NCBI RefSeq assembly: GCF_001435815.1
Contig: NZ_AZFV01000006.1
Coordinates: forward strand, 54,275-118,274
Length of the DNA: 64,000 bases
Reading direction: 5' to 3'
From: Companilactobacillus nantensis DSM 16982
GTDB taxonomy: Bacteria > Bacillota > Bacilli > Lactobacillales > Lactobacillaceae
Below the pieces are notes generated by a model. The model did no database searches and was not told the origin of the DNA. It worked only from the letters and a program-made list of their open reading frames with translations. Positions 47,888 through 57,946 of the stretch are shown piece after piece (the stretch's first letter is position 1; the number at the start of each line of letters is the position of its first letter). A program made the position numbers and the translations under genes.

Positions 47888-47922
47888 AATAAAAAGAGCC
47901 CACCATATGATGAGCTCTTTTG
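47888..47922. terminator. Bidirectional intrinsic terminator
   Basis: AAAAGAGCCCA / TGAGCTCTTTT stem just beyond the helD stop. Confidence 0.7.
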
Positions 47923-47929
47923 TTACCTA

Positions 47930-50254
47930 TTAAGCTTTAGGTTCAGCCACTTGATAATACTTCTCTGGTACTCGTTGCAATAATTGTGACAATTCTCCAA
48001 TCGAAGTAATTGTCAATTTATGCATTGCACGTGAGGCAATTGTGTAAACCAATTGTTGTTCATCTTCATCAAATTTATCCTTTGAGGCATCCCACATAAT
48101 GATCGCATCAAATTCCAATCCTTTGGCTAAGAATGATGGCAAGACAATTGTCCCAGTTGCTAAACGTTGATTTTCTGAACGAATTAACGTTGATTCAACA
48201 CCTTGCGCCTTCAACAATTCATGCAATTTAGCTGCATCATCCAATGTTTTCGCGATAATAGCAGTCGTAAATTTACGTTCATCATTTTCTTTAAGTTGAC
48301 CAATCACTTGTTGAATCGCCTCATCAACATTTTGTGACATTAACAGATTTGGCAAATCTCCGTCACGATTGAATGGTTCGATTCGTTGACCATTGGTCAA
48401 AATAGCCTTGGTAAAATCAGTGATTTGCTTAGTTGAACGATATGAGTGAACTAATTGAACAACTCTTGTTTCATCAGCATTGAAGAGGTTTTGGGCCTCT
48501 GATAGCAACGTTTGACTATTTTTCTTGGTGAAAATCGATTGATTCAAATCACCTAACATTGTGTAACGTGCTCTAGGAAACTTAAACTTCATATAAGCCA
48601 ATTGGAACGGTGTATAATCTTGAATTTCATCAATAAAGACAAACTTCATATCCAACTCACCATGCTTACCTGTCACTAAATCGTACAAGTAAAGATATGG
48701 GCTCAAGTTATTCATTGAAATTTGTTTATCTTGGAATCCTTGGACAAAGTTATCAACGAATTGTTCCCATTGTTTATCAGTTATATCGTATTTACTCAAA
48801 TCAACAATCTTTGGAACTGCCTTCAAAAAGTTTAAGTAGTTAGCAGCAACATTCAAGAAACGTAAGTGTTTGATATTTTTATAAACGCCTTGCAACATTG
48901 TTGTGACAATTTTACGAGCCAAAAATCTCTTCTCTTCGTCACCATTTTTAAATTCTTGATCAGCCGTATTGTACAAAGCTTGTAATTGTTCTTTACTCAA
49001 GTTTTCAATCTGTTCAGAAACCCAGTTTGAACGCATTTCGGCTCCAATTTTACGATGTAACAACTTGATCAAACGGTCAACTGTCGCATCCAAACGATTG
49101 CCCAAATTATATTGTGGACCGTAGCTGTAATAAAATTCTTGAATTTTTTCTTTAGGAATGAAAACTTTGCCTTGGAACTTAATATCCTTAAATGCAATTC
49201 CACTTTGACCAAGTAATTTACTATAGTTAGTCATAATCTTGAAAAATTCAATGTCAGAGACAAATTTACTAATATTCTTACTATCTGTATCGACAACCGT
49301 CTCAAATTGCTCTGACAAACTTTCCACATTCAAGTTTGGTAAACGACGTGCCAAAAATTGTTTGTATGTCATTTGAACCATATTTTGTTCACCCATTTCA
49401 GGCAAAACATTTTTAATATAGTCATTGAACAAGGAGTTTGGTGAGAACATGACAACTTGACTTGATGTCAAAGTTCCTCGATATCTATACAGTAAGAACG
49501 CGATTCTTTGTAAAATAGCTGATGTCTTACCAGATCCAGCAGCACCTTGAACAAACAAGAGTCGTGACTTAGTATCACGGATAATCTTATTTTGTTCACT
49601 CTGAATCGTCTTAACGATACCCTTCATATGAGTTGAAGATTTTCCATCCAAAACTTCCAAAAGCATTTGATCACCGATTGTCTCTTGGGTATCAAAATAA
49701 GCCTTGATTTTGCCGTCTTCAACTAGGAATTGACGTTTTAAGAATAAATCAACGGATTGTTCACCATCTGGTGTTTGGTATGTTACGTCACCTAATTTTC
49801 CATCGTAGTAAATAGAAGAAATCGGTGCGCGCCAATCATAAACTAAGAAATGATCAGCTTTATCAGTAAATGAACTCAAACCAATATAAACTGTTTCTTT
49901 CTTAGGTTCCCCTTTTTCTTGGAAATCCAAACGAGCAAAGAATGGTGTCTTTTCTAGTTTTTGAAGAATTCCCAAACGTTGTCTTGATTGTTGCCAACTA
50001 TTATTTCTTTCGTCGAGCATTTGTTGTTGTTGATGAATGGACAAAGCCGCATCCATCGAAATTGAATCGCCATCCATTCCAATATGAATGTCATCAAAAG
50101 CATTATTGATAACTTTCAAATCTTCTTCAGCAACATCCATATGTGCTTGGAGACGACTTTCAGACTTCTTAATTTGAGCAACAACATCGTTTAAATGTGC
50201 TTGCTCTTTTTGTTTTTCGTCTACTTCATTAACTTTAGGTTTGTTTGTCATCAT
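47930..50254 (-). CDS. helD: RNA polymerase recycling helicase HelD
   Basis: 774 residues. N-terminal coiled-coil arm (about 1-100), UvrD-like superfamily 1 ATPase with Walker A GAAGSGKTSAIL, Walker B FVFIDEIQDYT, and motif QLVHSYRSTKQI. HelD frees stalled RNA polymerase from DNA by inserting its arm into the polymerase channels. Full length for the family. Single gene flanked by the two WxL adhesins. Confidence 0.9.
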   Translation of the reverse strand: MMTNKPKVNEVDEKQKEQAHLNDVVAQIKKSESRLQAHMDVAEEDLKVINNAFDDIHIGMDGDSISMDAALSIHQQQQMLDERNNSWQQSRQRLGILQKLEKTPFFARLDFQEKGEPKKETVYIGLSSFTDKADHFLVYDWRAPISSIYYDGKLGDVTYQTPDGEQSVDLFLKRQFLVEDGKIKAYFDTQETIGDQMLLEVLDGKSSTHMKGIVKTIQSEQNKIIRDTKSRLLFVQGAAGSGKTSAILQRIAFLLYRYRGTLTSSQVVMFSPNSLFNDYIKNVLPEMGEQNMVQMTYKQFLARRLPNLNVESLSEQFETVVDTDSKNISKFVSDIEFFKIMTNYSKLLGQSGIAFKDIKFQGKVFIPKEKIQEFYYSYGPQYNLGNRLDATVDRLIKLLHRKIGAEMRSNWVSEQIENLSKEQLQALYNTADQEFKNGDEEKRFLARKIVTTMLQGVYKNIKHLRFLNVAANYLNFLKAVPKIVDLSKYDITDKQWEQFVDNFVQGFQDKQISMNNLSPYLYLYDLVTGKHGELDMKFVFIDEIQDYTPFQLAYMKFKFPRARYTMLGDLNQSIFTKKNSQTLLSEAQNLFNADETRVVQLVHSYRSTKQITDFTKAILTNGQRIEPFNRDGDLPNLLMSQNVDEAIQQVIGQLKENDERKFTTAIIAKTLDDAAKLHELLKAQGVESTLIRSENQRLATGTIVLPSFLAKGLEFDAIIMWDASKDKFDEDEQQLVYTIASRAMHKLTITSIGELSQLLQRVPEKYYQVAEPKA

Positions 50255-50567
50255 AATAACCTCTTAAATTTAAGTTATATAATGTTACCACTAAATTTTA
50301 GTGATTTCAAAGAAGACCAACCTATAATAATATCAATTAAAAAGCGAAATATAGTCGGATATCATTTATACGGTTGATAAAATAATCATTAATTAAATTA
50401 TAAATAGTACCAATTTCTGACACAGCAAGCTTTTGGCTTCGAAAGAAATACAAATCAGTCCAATATTGGGCTGATTTAACCTTATTTCACTATTAAAAAG
50501 TCAACTTATTGGTTTATATACCGATTCATTTTTTATATAGATTTATATCGGATTATGAATTAAATAG
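50255..50567. other. Intergenic stretch before the second WxL adhesin
   Basis: AT-rich. Holds a hairpin at about 50452-50477 (AAATCAGTCC / GGGCTGATTT) and no gene. Confidence 0.35.
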
Positions 50568-50597
50568 TTGTTAGTAATAGTGTACATTATGTATACT
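50568..50597 (+). promoter_or_regulatory. Promoter of the second WxL adhesin
   Basis: TTGTTA, 18 bases, TATACT, 34 bases before the ATG with a GAGGGGGA ribosome-binding site. Confidence 0.55.
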
Positions 50598-50630
50598 ATT
50601 TCATTTGCTTTTTTTTGAGGGGGAAAAACA

Positions 50631-53168
50631 ATGGGACACCGTAAAAGATTAAATATATCGCTTATTTCTATTATTTCAATTGTTACTATTTTCATGTCTT
50701 TCAATTTTAAAACAGTCATTGCTGCGGACGCTGATTTGAGTTCTAAAGATCAAGAAACTGTCAATGCTGCTCCAACAGGATTATTAATGAGTAATTACTT
50801 CACTATTAAAGATCCTACTAATAACTCTTCTGATAGTTCATTTAGATTCAAGTCAAATTCAGCTTTTATTTCTGATAATAATAAAGTTTTAGTTTTGGCT
50901 CATGGAACTAAAACTAATAGTGCTGATAATACTGGAATGTTTGATGGTTCAGTTACAAATGCTACCGGCTCTTATGGCTCAGCCTGGTCTAACATGAGTA
51001 CAGCTTTTTTTGATGCAAGTAAGCCTCAAACAATTTCTGCCTGGTTAAGTTTCGGTTCAGGTGGTGGTTCCGAGACAATTAATGGTCAAGGATTGGCACT
51101 TGTTCTCCAAAACAATCCTAATGGATCGACTCAAATGGGCGCTGGTCAACAAGGACTGGGTGTTTATGGATACGATAAAACTACCAAAAGTTCATTAATT
51201 AATTCTAGTGACGTTGCTAAAACGGCTATCCAAAATAGTATTGCACTTGAATTTGACACACAGCATCAAGAAATCATGACTGACTCGCCATATCCGCCAA
51301 TTAAATATTCTGGTAGGGAAACCCTGTTAACTTCCGAAAACTACTCTATGAACGGTTTTGATACTAAAAATTCTAGCGTTTCTGCACCTAGCGGCTTTCC
51401 TGACAAGACATCATTGGGATCTGGGGGGGCTTTTGGACATATTGCTCTAACATATCCAGCTAATCCCAACACTTACTATGCAACCAATACTCAGTATGGA
51501 CTTACAGGGGTCCCAACTGACACATCTTATCCATTTACAAAAGCATATTCCATGTTCCACATTCATCGTAGAGAAGCTGATTTAGCAGATGACACAGATC
51601 CAAATAAAAATCCTATTGTTTGGCATCATCTGACCTTCAAATGGATGCCTTCAGACGATTTAAAAACAGCAACAGTTTCTTATTCATATAATGACAAAGA
51701 TATCGATGGATCAATCAACACTTCCTCAGATAGAACAGATGAAAACATTACTGTTGATATGGGTCAATTGGGAACAATCACAAAGGGAAGTAAAATTTAC
51801 TGGGGATTTACAGGAGCAAATAATAATTTAAATAGTGAAGTTGCTAGCAAACTGGTGTCAGTTGAATCAATCCCAGATTTAGTTAACACTTCCGTTAAAA
51901 CAACCCTTACTGACAAAACTCTTAACAAGGTTATGTATGATGATCCCGACAGTGGTTCAAGTAACGATGGCACCGACCGTAAGGTAGCCGCTGATGACGA
52001 ATTAGAATTGGACTACAAGCTAACTTACGACAGTGGTCGTGAAGATTGGCAAGATATTGTCGCAAAAATCAAGTTGCCAAAGAATATCAAATATGACACA
52101 GCCAATAATAGTATTGGGACAATCAAATATGAGAATGGTGACTCAGAACCTATCCCATCCTCTGCCGTAACAACTGACGGAACAGAACTACAAACAATCA
52201 ATTACCAATTTCTTCAAAATCTTGGTGACAAATCTGCCAAATCAAAAATAGCCGATATCATCATCAACGGTGTCGCCGTAAATGACACTAAGGCCGACAT
52301 TGCCGTTGAGAATCAACCAGCTGTTTTCACAGGTTCTAATGATATTTCATCAACCAGTACCCCTGATTTCACAATTATGTATAAAAAAGATTGGAAATTA
52401 AATTTAACTAATAAAATGTCTGATCCAATTACATTAATCTATCAACAAGACAATGCCACATTAAATTTGGATACAAATCTTGATTACACTGGTAAAACTA
52501 GTCCTAACTTTGCTGCCAACGACAAGATTCATTACCAAATTAGTTTGGAAGGTCATAACTTTACTTATGACGTTACTGTTCCAGCTGATAGTGCAAGTCT
52601 AAGCAATGAAATTCCCCTTCGGAAGATCATTGAAGATGCCGGAATAGATTTCTGGTCTCTTTTCCCAAATAATGAAACGCAACAGGTAACGATTACTGCC
52701 TCTGACAATGATGGTATTACTTCTAACAGCGCCACTTACAACGTTCAAGTCGAACCTAATCATCTTTTACAAATGAATGCTGATGAATATTTACAATTCC
52801 AGACTATTAATTATGTATCTCTGAAGGATTACATTAAACGAGCTAACGACTACGATATTACAGTAACTAGCTATCGTAATCCTTGGAAATTGCAAGTTTC
52901 AGCTTCCGAATTAACTAATGGTGATGCTAAATTCAACGGTGTTTTGGTCAACAAGAGTTCCGACAACACTACTGTTTTGACAAACAATCCTGCGGTCATT
53001 GCTTCAGATGCCAATTCATACGATAAGGAAACGACAACTTCCATTGCTAATCTCAATAATTGGACAGCTGACACAGGTTTGCTTTTGAAAAACTATGGTC
53101 TATCTAGTTCCAAACAATATAGCGGAACTTTAACTTGGACTATCATGGATTATAACGATAGTTTGTAA
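50631..53168 (+). CDS. WxL-domain lectin-like surface protein
   Basis: 845 residues. Signal peptide (about 1-33), L-type lectin-like domain (about 45-420; TISAWLSFG, GLALVLQNN, IVWHHLTFKWMP), about two beta-sandwich domains, and a C-terminal WxL domain: first motif in SYRNPWKLQVS, the second degenerate (LTWTIMDYND). Shorter relative of the adhesin at 43676, on the opposite strand across helD. Predicted wall-associated carbohydrate binding. The stop is five bases from the convergent transporter stop. Confidence 0.8.
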   Translation: MGHRKRLNISLISIISIVTIFMSFNFKTVIAADADLSSKDQETVNAAPTGLLMSNYFTIKDPTNNSSDSSFRFKSNSAFISDNNKVLVLAHGTKTNSADNTGMFDGSVTNATGSYGSAWSNMSTAFFDASKPQTISAWLSFGSGGGSETINGQGLALVLQNNPNGSTQMGAGQQGLGVYGYDKTTKSSLINSSDVAKTAIQNSIALEFDTQHQEIMTDSPYPPIKYSGRETLLTSENYSMNGFDTKNSSVSAPSGFPDKTSLGSGGAFGHIALTYPANPNTYYATNTQYGLTGVPTDTSYPFTKAYSMFHIHRREADLADDTDPNKNPIVWHHLTFKWMPSDDLKTATVSYSYNDKDIDGSINTSSDRTDENITVDMGQLGTITKGSKIYWGFTGANNNLNSEVASKLVSVESIPDLVNTSVKTTLTDKTLNKVMYDDPDSGSSNDGTDRKVAADDELELDYKLTYDSGREDWQDIVAKIKLPKNIKYDTANNSIGTIKYENGDSEPIPSSAVTTDGTELQTINYQFLQNLGDKSAKSKIADIIINGVAVNDTKADIAVENQPAVFTGSNDISSTSTPDFTIMYKKDWKLNLTNKMSDPITLIYQQDNATLNLDTNLDYTGKTSPNFAANDKIHYQISLEGHNFTYDVTVPADSASLSNEIPLRKIIEDAGIDFWSLFPNNETQQVTITASDNDGITSNSATYNVQVEPNHLLQMNADEYLQFQTINYVSLKDYIKRANDYDITVTSYRNPWKLQVSASELTNGDAKFNGVLVNKSSDNTTVLTNNPAVIASDANSYDKETTTSIANLNNWTADTGLLLKNYGLSSSKQYSGTLTWTIMDYNDSL

Positions 53169-53173
53169 TAACT

Positions 53174-53938
53174 TTAATCTTTAGCTTTATAACTTAAATG
53201 ATAAAACCCAGCCACGAAGACTAGTCCACCAACAATGTTTCCCAGAAATACTGGCACAAAGTTTTGGAAGAACAAGCCCCAAGTGCTTCCACCCTCAAAA
53301 ATAGCGACCGGAATAATGAAACAGTTGGCAATACTATGTTGGAATCCAACTGCCACGAAAATCATAATTGGGAACCAAATACCCAAGATTTTTCCGGCAG
53401 CATCTTTGGCACCAAACGATAGCCAAACTGCTAAACCAACTAGCCAATTACAACCAACCCCTGAGACAAAAGCTGACCAAAAACTGGCTCCTGTTTTACC
53501 AGCGGCAATGTTGATCACTGCTTGTTGAAATGGTGCAGCATGCGTTAAACCAACCACATGTCCAAAGAAGTAGGCAACAAAAACAGCCCCTATAAAATTG
53601 AATAACGTGATGATAAACAAGTTCTTAGCATAATCAAGCCAGTTAGCCTTCTTAGAGAAAATCGAAGTTCCCACGGCCATCATATTACCAGTTGCTAGCT
53701 CACCCCCAGCTAAAAGAATGGCAATCAGCCCAATCGGAAAGACTGCCCCTCCAACTAAAGCCTTCACACTTGCCAAATCGTTCGGAATTGAAGCCGTCAC
53801 GCGGACATAAGCTAAAAAGCCGATGGAAATCATTGCCCCACCAATGAATCCCAAAATCATCTTCGCAATCAAAGTCTTCTTCAGTTTATTGACCCCGGCG
53901 GTAATACTCTTTTGCAGAATTTCTTCTGGAGTAAACAT
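53174..53938 (-). CDS. Formate/nitrite transporter family protein
   Basis: 254 residues, six membrane segments, FNT family (FocA/NirC): GGAMISIGFLAYVR, FPIGLIAILLAGGELATGN, and the conserved His in the fifth segment (VGFQHSIANCF). Pentameric channel for formate, nitrite or lactate-like anions; substrate not fixed by sequence. GGGAG before the ATG. No pyruvate-formate lyase nearby. Confidence 0.88.
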   Translation of the reverse strand: MFTPEEILQKSITAGVNKLKKTLIAKMILGFIGGAMISIGFLAYVRVTASIPNDLASVKALVGGAVFPIGLIAILLAGGELATGNMMAVGTSIFSKKANWLDYAKNLFIITLFNFIGAVFVAYFFGHVVGLTHAAPFQQAVINIAAGKTGASFWSAFVSGVGCNWLVGLAVWLSFGAKDAAGKILGIWFPIMIFVAVGFQHSIANCFIIPVAIFEGGSTWGLFFQNFVPVFLGNIVGGLVFVAGFYHLSYKAKD

Positions 53939-54040
53939 ATTTTAATCTCCCATATACACCATTTAGTGTAATTAAAATATCATCAATTACCGAACATATC
54001 AATTAGATTTAACAAAATCATACGGATAACACGTATCCAT

Positions 54041-54076
54041 AAAAATAACGCAGATTAATTATAATCTGCGTTATTT
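54041..54076. terminator. Intrinsic terminator of the XrtG operon
   Basis: AAAATAACGCAGATTA / TAATCTGCGTTATTTT perfect stem, five bases beyond the last gene of the operon. Confidence 0.75.
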
Positions 54077-54081
54077 TTGTT

Positions 54082-55629
54082 TTAAGATTTTTCACTTGAA
54101 TCAACCCAAGAAAACATCCCTTTAATCCATTTCCAAGAATTGCTCCAAGATAATGTAGCTAGAATCAAGAATGCTGGTAAATACTGAATCAAATACCGGC
54201 TACGGCCACCTTCAAATAGTAGCAAGAAGATGAACCCACCAATAATTGTTAATCGTAACATTTGAATCAACTTCCGATTATCTTTCCAATTGAAAGCAAT
54301 CGTCGCTAACAAAAAGACCCACCAAACTTGGGCAATATAACGAAAATCTCCTAAATTTGTTCCGTACAAGTAGAAGAAGTTCCGCATTTTACCTGCAAAT
54401 CCCTTATGCGACGGTTTCGTATTACCTCTAATAAAGTGCCCTTCTTTGATCCAAGCAAAGGTTCCGTCAGTTGTATTGTTCGCATGTTTTTTAAAGAGGA
54501 ATTTAATGTATCCAACAAAGCCCATTTTTTTCAAACGTTTAATCAACATTTTCTTTGAATAATCTACTTGAGCTTGTTTATTAGGCAACTTTGCCATCAT
54601 TAACGCATCTTTGGCATTATAACCACCATCACCAGAAGCACCCATACTCATAAAATGAATTGGTGGAATTGCACGAGAAGTATTAACAACAATATATTTT
54701 TGATGATCAATAGCATAATTAGTAATGGAATATGTTGGAACCATTCCAATGATAACAATTAAAAGAAAAATAAATTCATTAACTAATTTTTCTTTTGAAA
54801 ATTTTCCTTTGAAAAGATATAAAAATTCAATCAAAATTATGGCAATAACTCCAACAATAGCTGAAGGTTTCATAAAATATGCTAAAACAATGGACACACC
54901 ACATAATAAAGCAATCGGAATTTTCCAACCCCAAGCAAATTTTCCATATCTGAGTAAAACATATAGCAGAGTATACAACGAAACTAGTGGTAATACCCAC
55001 GCATCAGTATACGGGACAATAATCATCGGAAACAGCATTAGCCATAACGCATGAATATACATTGCCAAAGGAATTTTTTTATGATTAATAATCTCTATAC
55101 AAAGAATATTAAATAAGGCTGAAAGATCAACTAGAAATACCGTTATAAAATCAAACAACAGCCAGGATTTGCTGTGAAAAAAGAGTGCTAATTGATGCAT
55201 CAACAACATAATCGGCATATTGTTTGGATTCAATGAATAATATCCTCTAGTTTCAGGATCAGTTGTATTGTACAGTGCGTTATGCAAAGCTCCCGGGTCA
55301 AATCCAATAGCTGGATGCATATTCCAAACAAAAATAATTTGAACGACAACAGCTAAGCCAAGCGTGATGCTAGCGGTAATCCACTGTCGATCAACGAACC
55401 AAAATTTCAATAAATCTGACCATGAGTTATACGTATAAAAAGTCACTAATAAAATAACGGTCAAAATGATGAACATCGTCGTATAAAACGTTGTTCCTGC
55501 TCCCGTTATACTATTGTCACCTAAAATCAAATTGGGTGAAGTGATGGCAAAATAAAATGTTAGTAAAAACAAGAAGTAAAACAAATATTTAACTAGTTTA
55601 CTCCCAAATCTAAAAAACTTTTCTTTCAT
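54082..55629 (-). CDS. XrtG-associated membrane glycosyltransferase (GT39/PMT-like)
   Basis: About 515 residues, roughly 11-12 hydrophobic segments, with an early extracytoplasmic loop rich in charged residues (HPAIGFDPGALHNALYN) as in polyprenyl-phosphate-dependent GT-C enzymes. This matches the membrane protein that habitually accompanies exosortase G. Probable role: transfer of sugar from a lipid carrier outside the membrane. Start: the ATG at 55629 has AGGTG six bases upstream; the longer frame begins at GTG. Last gene of the operon. Confidence 0.75.
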   Translation of the reverse strand: MKEKFFRFGSKLVKYLFYFLFLLTFYFAITSPNLILGDNSITGAGTTFYTTMFIILTVILLVTFYTYNSWSDLLKFWFVDRQWITASITLGLAVVVQIIFVWNMHPAIGFDPGALHNALYNTTDPETRGYYSLNPNNMPIMLLMHQLALFFHSKSWLLFDFITVFLVDLSALFNILCIEIINHKKIPLAMYIHALWLMLFPMIIVPYTDAWVLPLVSLYTLLYVLLRYGKFAWGWKIPIALLCGVSIVLAYFMKPSAIVGVIAIILIEFLYLFKGKFSKEKLVNEFIFLLIVIIGMVPTYSITNYAIDHQKYIVVNTSRAIPPIHFMSMGASGDGGYNAKDALMMAKLPNKQAQVDYSKKMLIKRLKKMGFVGYIKFLFKKHANNTTDGTFAWIKEGHFIRGNTKPSHKGFAGKMRNFFYLYGTNLGDFRYIAQVWWVFLLATIAFNWKDNRKLIQMLRLTIIGGFIFLLLFEGGRSRYLIQYLPAFLILATLSWSNSWKWIKGMFSWVDSSEKS

Positions 55630-55641
55630 CCTCATCACCTA

Positions 55642-56022
55642 TTACTTTAAAGTTATGCAATAAAATCTCGTTGGTGATTCACCAATTTCCAAACGTGTCA
55701 AAATGGCATTATTTTTCCGCAATAATTCTGTGATAACTTGGAAAAAATACGTCGTCAAGTTTTCCAATGTTGGATTAACATGATCAAATGGTGGTACTTC
55801 ATTCAAAAACTTACCAGAAATACGTGAGGAAACTTCCTTCAATTCATTTTCAATCTGATTGAACGGCACCATCTGATTATCATTGACGTGAATCTCACAA
55901 ATAACAGCCCACGTATGCATGTGTTCCTTACCCATGCCACCTTCCCAACGGACAGCGTGACTGGCATTAATATATGATGTTAATTTATAAGTACTGTATG
56001 TTTCAAAACCATTTATATTCAA
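55642..56022 (-). CDS. XrtG-associated QueD/PTPS-like protein
   Basis: 126 residues, 6-pyruvoyltetrahydropterin synthase / QueD fold. Zinc-type His residues in INASHAVRW and KEHMHTWAV; acid end RLEIGESPT. There is no queuosine pathway around it; instead it is part of the exosortase G gene set (established association). Its reaction there is not known. Overlaps the glycosyltransferase upstream by four bases. Confidence 0.8.
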   Translation of the reverse strand: MNINGFETYSTYKLTSYINASHAVRWEGGMGKEHMHTWAVICEIHVNDNQMVPFNQIENELKEVSSRISGKFLNEVPPFDHVNPTLENLTTYFFQVITELLRKNNAILTRLEIGESPTRFYCITLK

Positions 56023-57353
56023 TTTCGATTCCTCTCTAAATTCCGAACATCGCCTTTCACAACTTTAACGGCGTTGTTAGACTCATCCTTAAAACTCAAC
56101 GAATTCCATTGCTCATTGCCAGAAACATTGAGTGAACCAATCAATCTGAACCACGAACAAATAAAGTTGTACATTGGCAACGTTAATGCGACCCAAGAAA
56201 GTTTGGCGTAAAATCGTTCTTCATTTTCAAACCGTTTCAACAACATTCTCACGCAGGCATAATTCAGCATTGAAACCATGACGTACAAAAGATAAATAAT
56301 GACATACGACATCCCTAAAATAACCGGCGAATAGCGCAAAAATAGTAAAACGAAACTGGCAAACAACCAAATCATCTTAGGAAAAATAAACGTATGGTCA
56401 ATCAACATCCGTCTAACTAAAAAGTTAGTAAAGAAGTTCTTTAGACTGGCATCATTTTTCATATATGACTTAGCGACTTCCAATTCACCACGTTGCCAAC
56501 GCTGTCTTTGACGATACAATTCATCTAAACCACTAATCGGTTCAATATAAAAAATAGCATCCGTACAAATCAAAACTTTTTTCTTCAAACGATCCCGAAT
56601 TTGGAATGTCATTTCCGTATCTTCACCCAAAGTTTTCGTATCGTACATAAAAGTTTTCATAATCGTCGACTTGCGAAAGGCCGAGAAGGCTCCTGACATG
56701 GTAAACAATTGGTCATTGTATGACTCAATAACTCGACCTGATAGAAATGCTTGAGCATACTCGAAATACTCATTTTTCCGTAATAGTCGTAGTGGGAACT
56801 TTTTCGTCCGTTTGACCATATCTTTGCGTGGCAAAATTGTACCTGTTAATGCCGAAATATCTAAATTGTTTTCAAACTTCAACACGACATTCATTAAAGC
56901 GTGTTCTTCAAGGGTCCCATCACTATCAATATTAATAATGTAAGTCCCGATTGACTGATAAATTGATGCATTTAAAGCATTAGCTTTACCCTTTTTGGTT
57001 TTGATCAACTGCATATTCAAACCAAAATCAGTCTGGGCTCGAGCAAATTCACCAAAGCTGTTATCCGTACTTTGATTATCAGCTAAAATAACTTGAATCA
57101 AATTGCTTGGATAGGTTGATTCCTTAATTGATTTAACACAGTTATAAAGCGTATCTTCTGAATTATAAACTGGAACAATTACCGTAATAAAAGGTAATTT
57201 CATTGGTACGGGTTCGGCAACCGGATGTCTATTTTTGAACATCAAAATAAACGCTGAGATAAATGCAGGAACTATCTCAACAATGATTGGAATCAAGATC
57301 CAGGTTAACCAAAATCCCATTTGCCTGACTGTTAGATACCAAAAATATCTCAT
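56019..57353 (-). CDS. XrtG-associated family 2 glycosyltransferase
   Basis: 444 residues. N-terminal membrane helix, GT2 domain (VIVPVYNSEDTLYNCV; DSDG metal site; GEDTEMTF; QRQRWQRGE), then several C-terminal membrane helices. Processive-type glycosyltransferase that typically sits beside exosortase G. Overlaps xrtG by four bases (ATGA). Confidence 0.85.
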   Translation of the reverse strand: MRYFWYLTVRQMGFWLTWILIPIIVEIVPAFISAFILMFKNRHPVAEPVPMKLPFITVIVPVYNSEDTLYNCVKSIKESTYPSNLIQVILADNQSTDNSFGEFARAQTDFGLNMQLIKTKKGKANALNASIYQSIGTYIINIDSDGTLEEHALMNVVLKFENNLDISALTGTILPRKDMVKRTKKFPLRLLRKNEYFEYAQAFLSGRVIESYNDQLFTMSGAFSAFRKSTIMKTFMYDTKTLGEDTEMTFQIRDRLKKKVLICTDAIFYIEPISGLDELYRQRQRWQRGELEVAKSYMKNDASLKNFFTNFLVRRMLIDHTFIFPKMIWLFASFVLLFLRYSPVILGMSYVIIYLLYVMVSMLNYACVRMLLKRFENEERFYAKLSWVALTLPMYNFICSWFRLIGSLNVSGNEQWNSLSFKDESNNAVKVVKGDVRNLERNRN

Positions 57354-57946
57354 GCTCGATTTATTCTTTCTTTAAAAATTTTATATACTCCTTGGGATAG
57401 TCGAGAATATGTGAAGACATTGTAATAAAGTGTAATAACCAGTAGATAAAAAACAATTCGGCCCAAAATCGAGTGTGCCAAATAAAAGAGACCGGCGCCT
57501 CCGAAATGAACCATGACGATAACCAGCATCAAACGTAAGACGTTAGATAAGTAAATCCAAAGCATTCCTAGCAACAAATAGAAAACTTTTTCCTTCCGTG
57601 AATAGGTCGGATAAAAAGTTAACAAACCGACATAAGCCATCGTCTCAATGATGCCGGAACACTCATAATCTATTTGCATCGTAACTGGCGACACATTGTT
57701 AACAATATAAACTAGACCATATTTCGGATAAATCTGGCTCATATGGCCCAACTTAGTTAGACCCGCCACTCCATCAATGACTGCATGGGTAAAAAACCAT
57801 ATCCAATATGGTGTACTCATAGCCATTAAAATGAAGAAAAAACCGACACTACCGACGATAAAAGAAAATGCCGTCAGTTTAGCTCTTTTTAGAACTGACA
57901 GCATATATATCCAAATGATAATGCCGAATAGCAAAATACTATTCAT
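57350..57946 (-). CDS. xrtG: Exosortase G (XrtG)
   Basis: 198 residues, five to six membrane segments. The exosortase catalytic triad is visible: Cys in YECSGIIE (about 95), Arg in SNVLRLM (about 139), His in LAHSILGR (about 160). Transpeptidase-like membrane enzyme that recognises the C-terminal tripartite signal of Firmicu-CTERM proteins. Overlaps the first substrate gene by eight bases, so the two are translated together. Confidence 0.88.
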   Translation of the reverse strand: MNSILLFGIIIWIYMLSVLKRAKLTAFSFIVGSVGFFFILMAMSTPYWIWFFTHAVIDGVAGLTKLGHMSQIYPKYGLVYIVNNVSPVTMQIDYECSGIIETMAYVGLLTFYPTYSRKEKVFYLLLGMLWIYLSNVLRLMLVIVMVHFGGAGLFYLAHSILGRIVFYLLVITLYYNVFTYSRLSQGVYKIFKERINRA

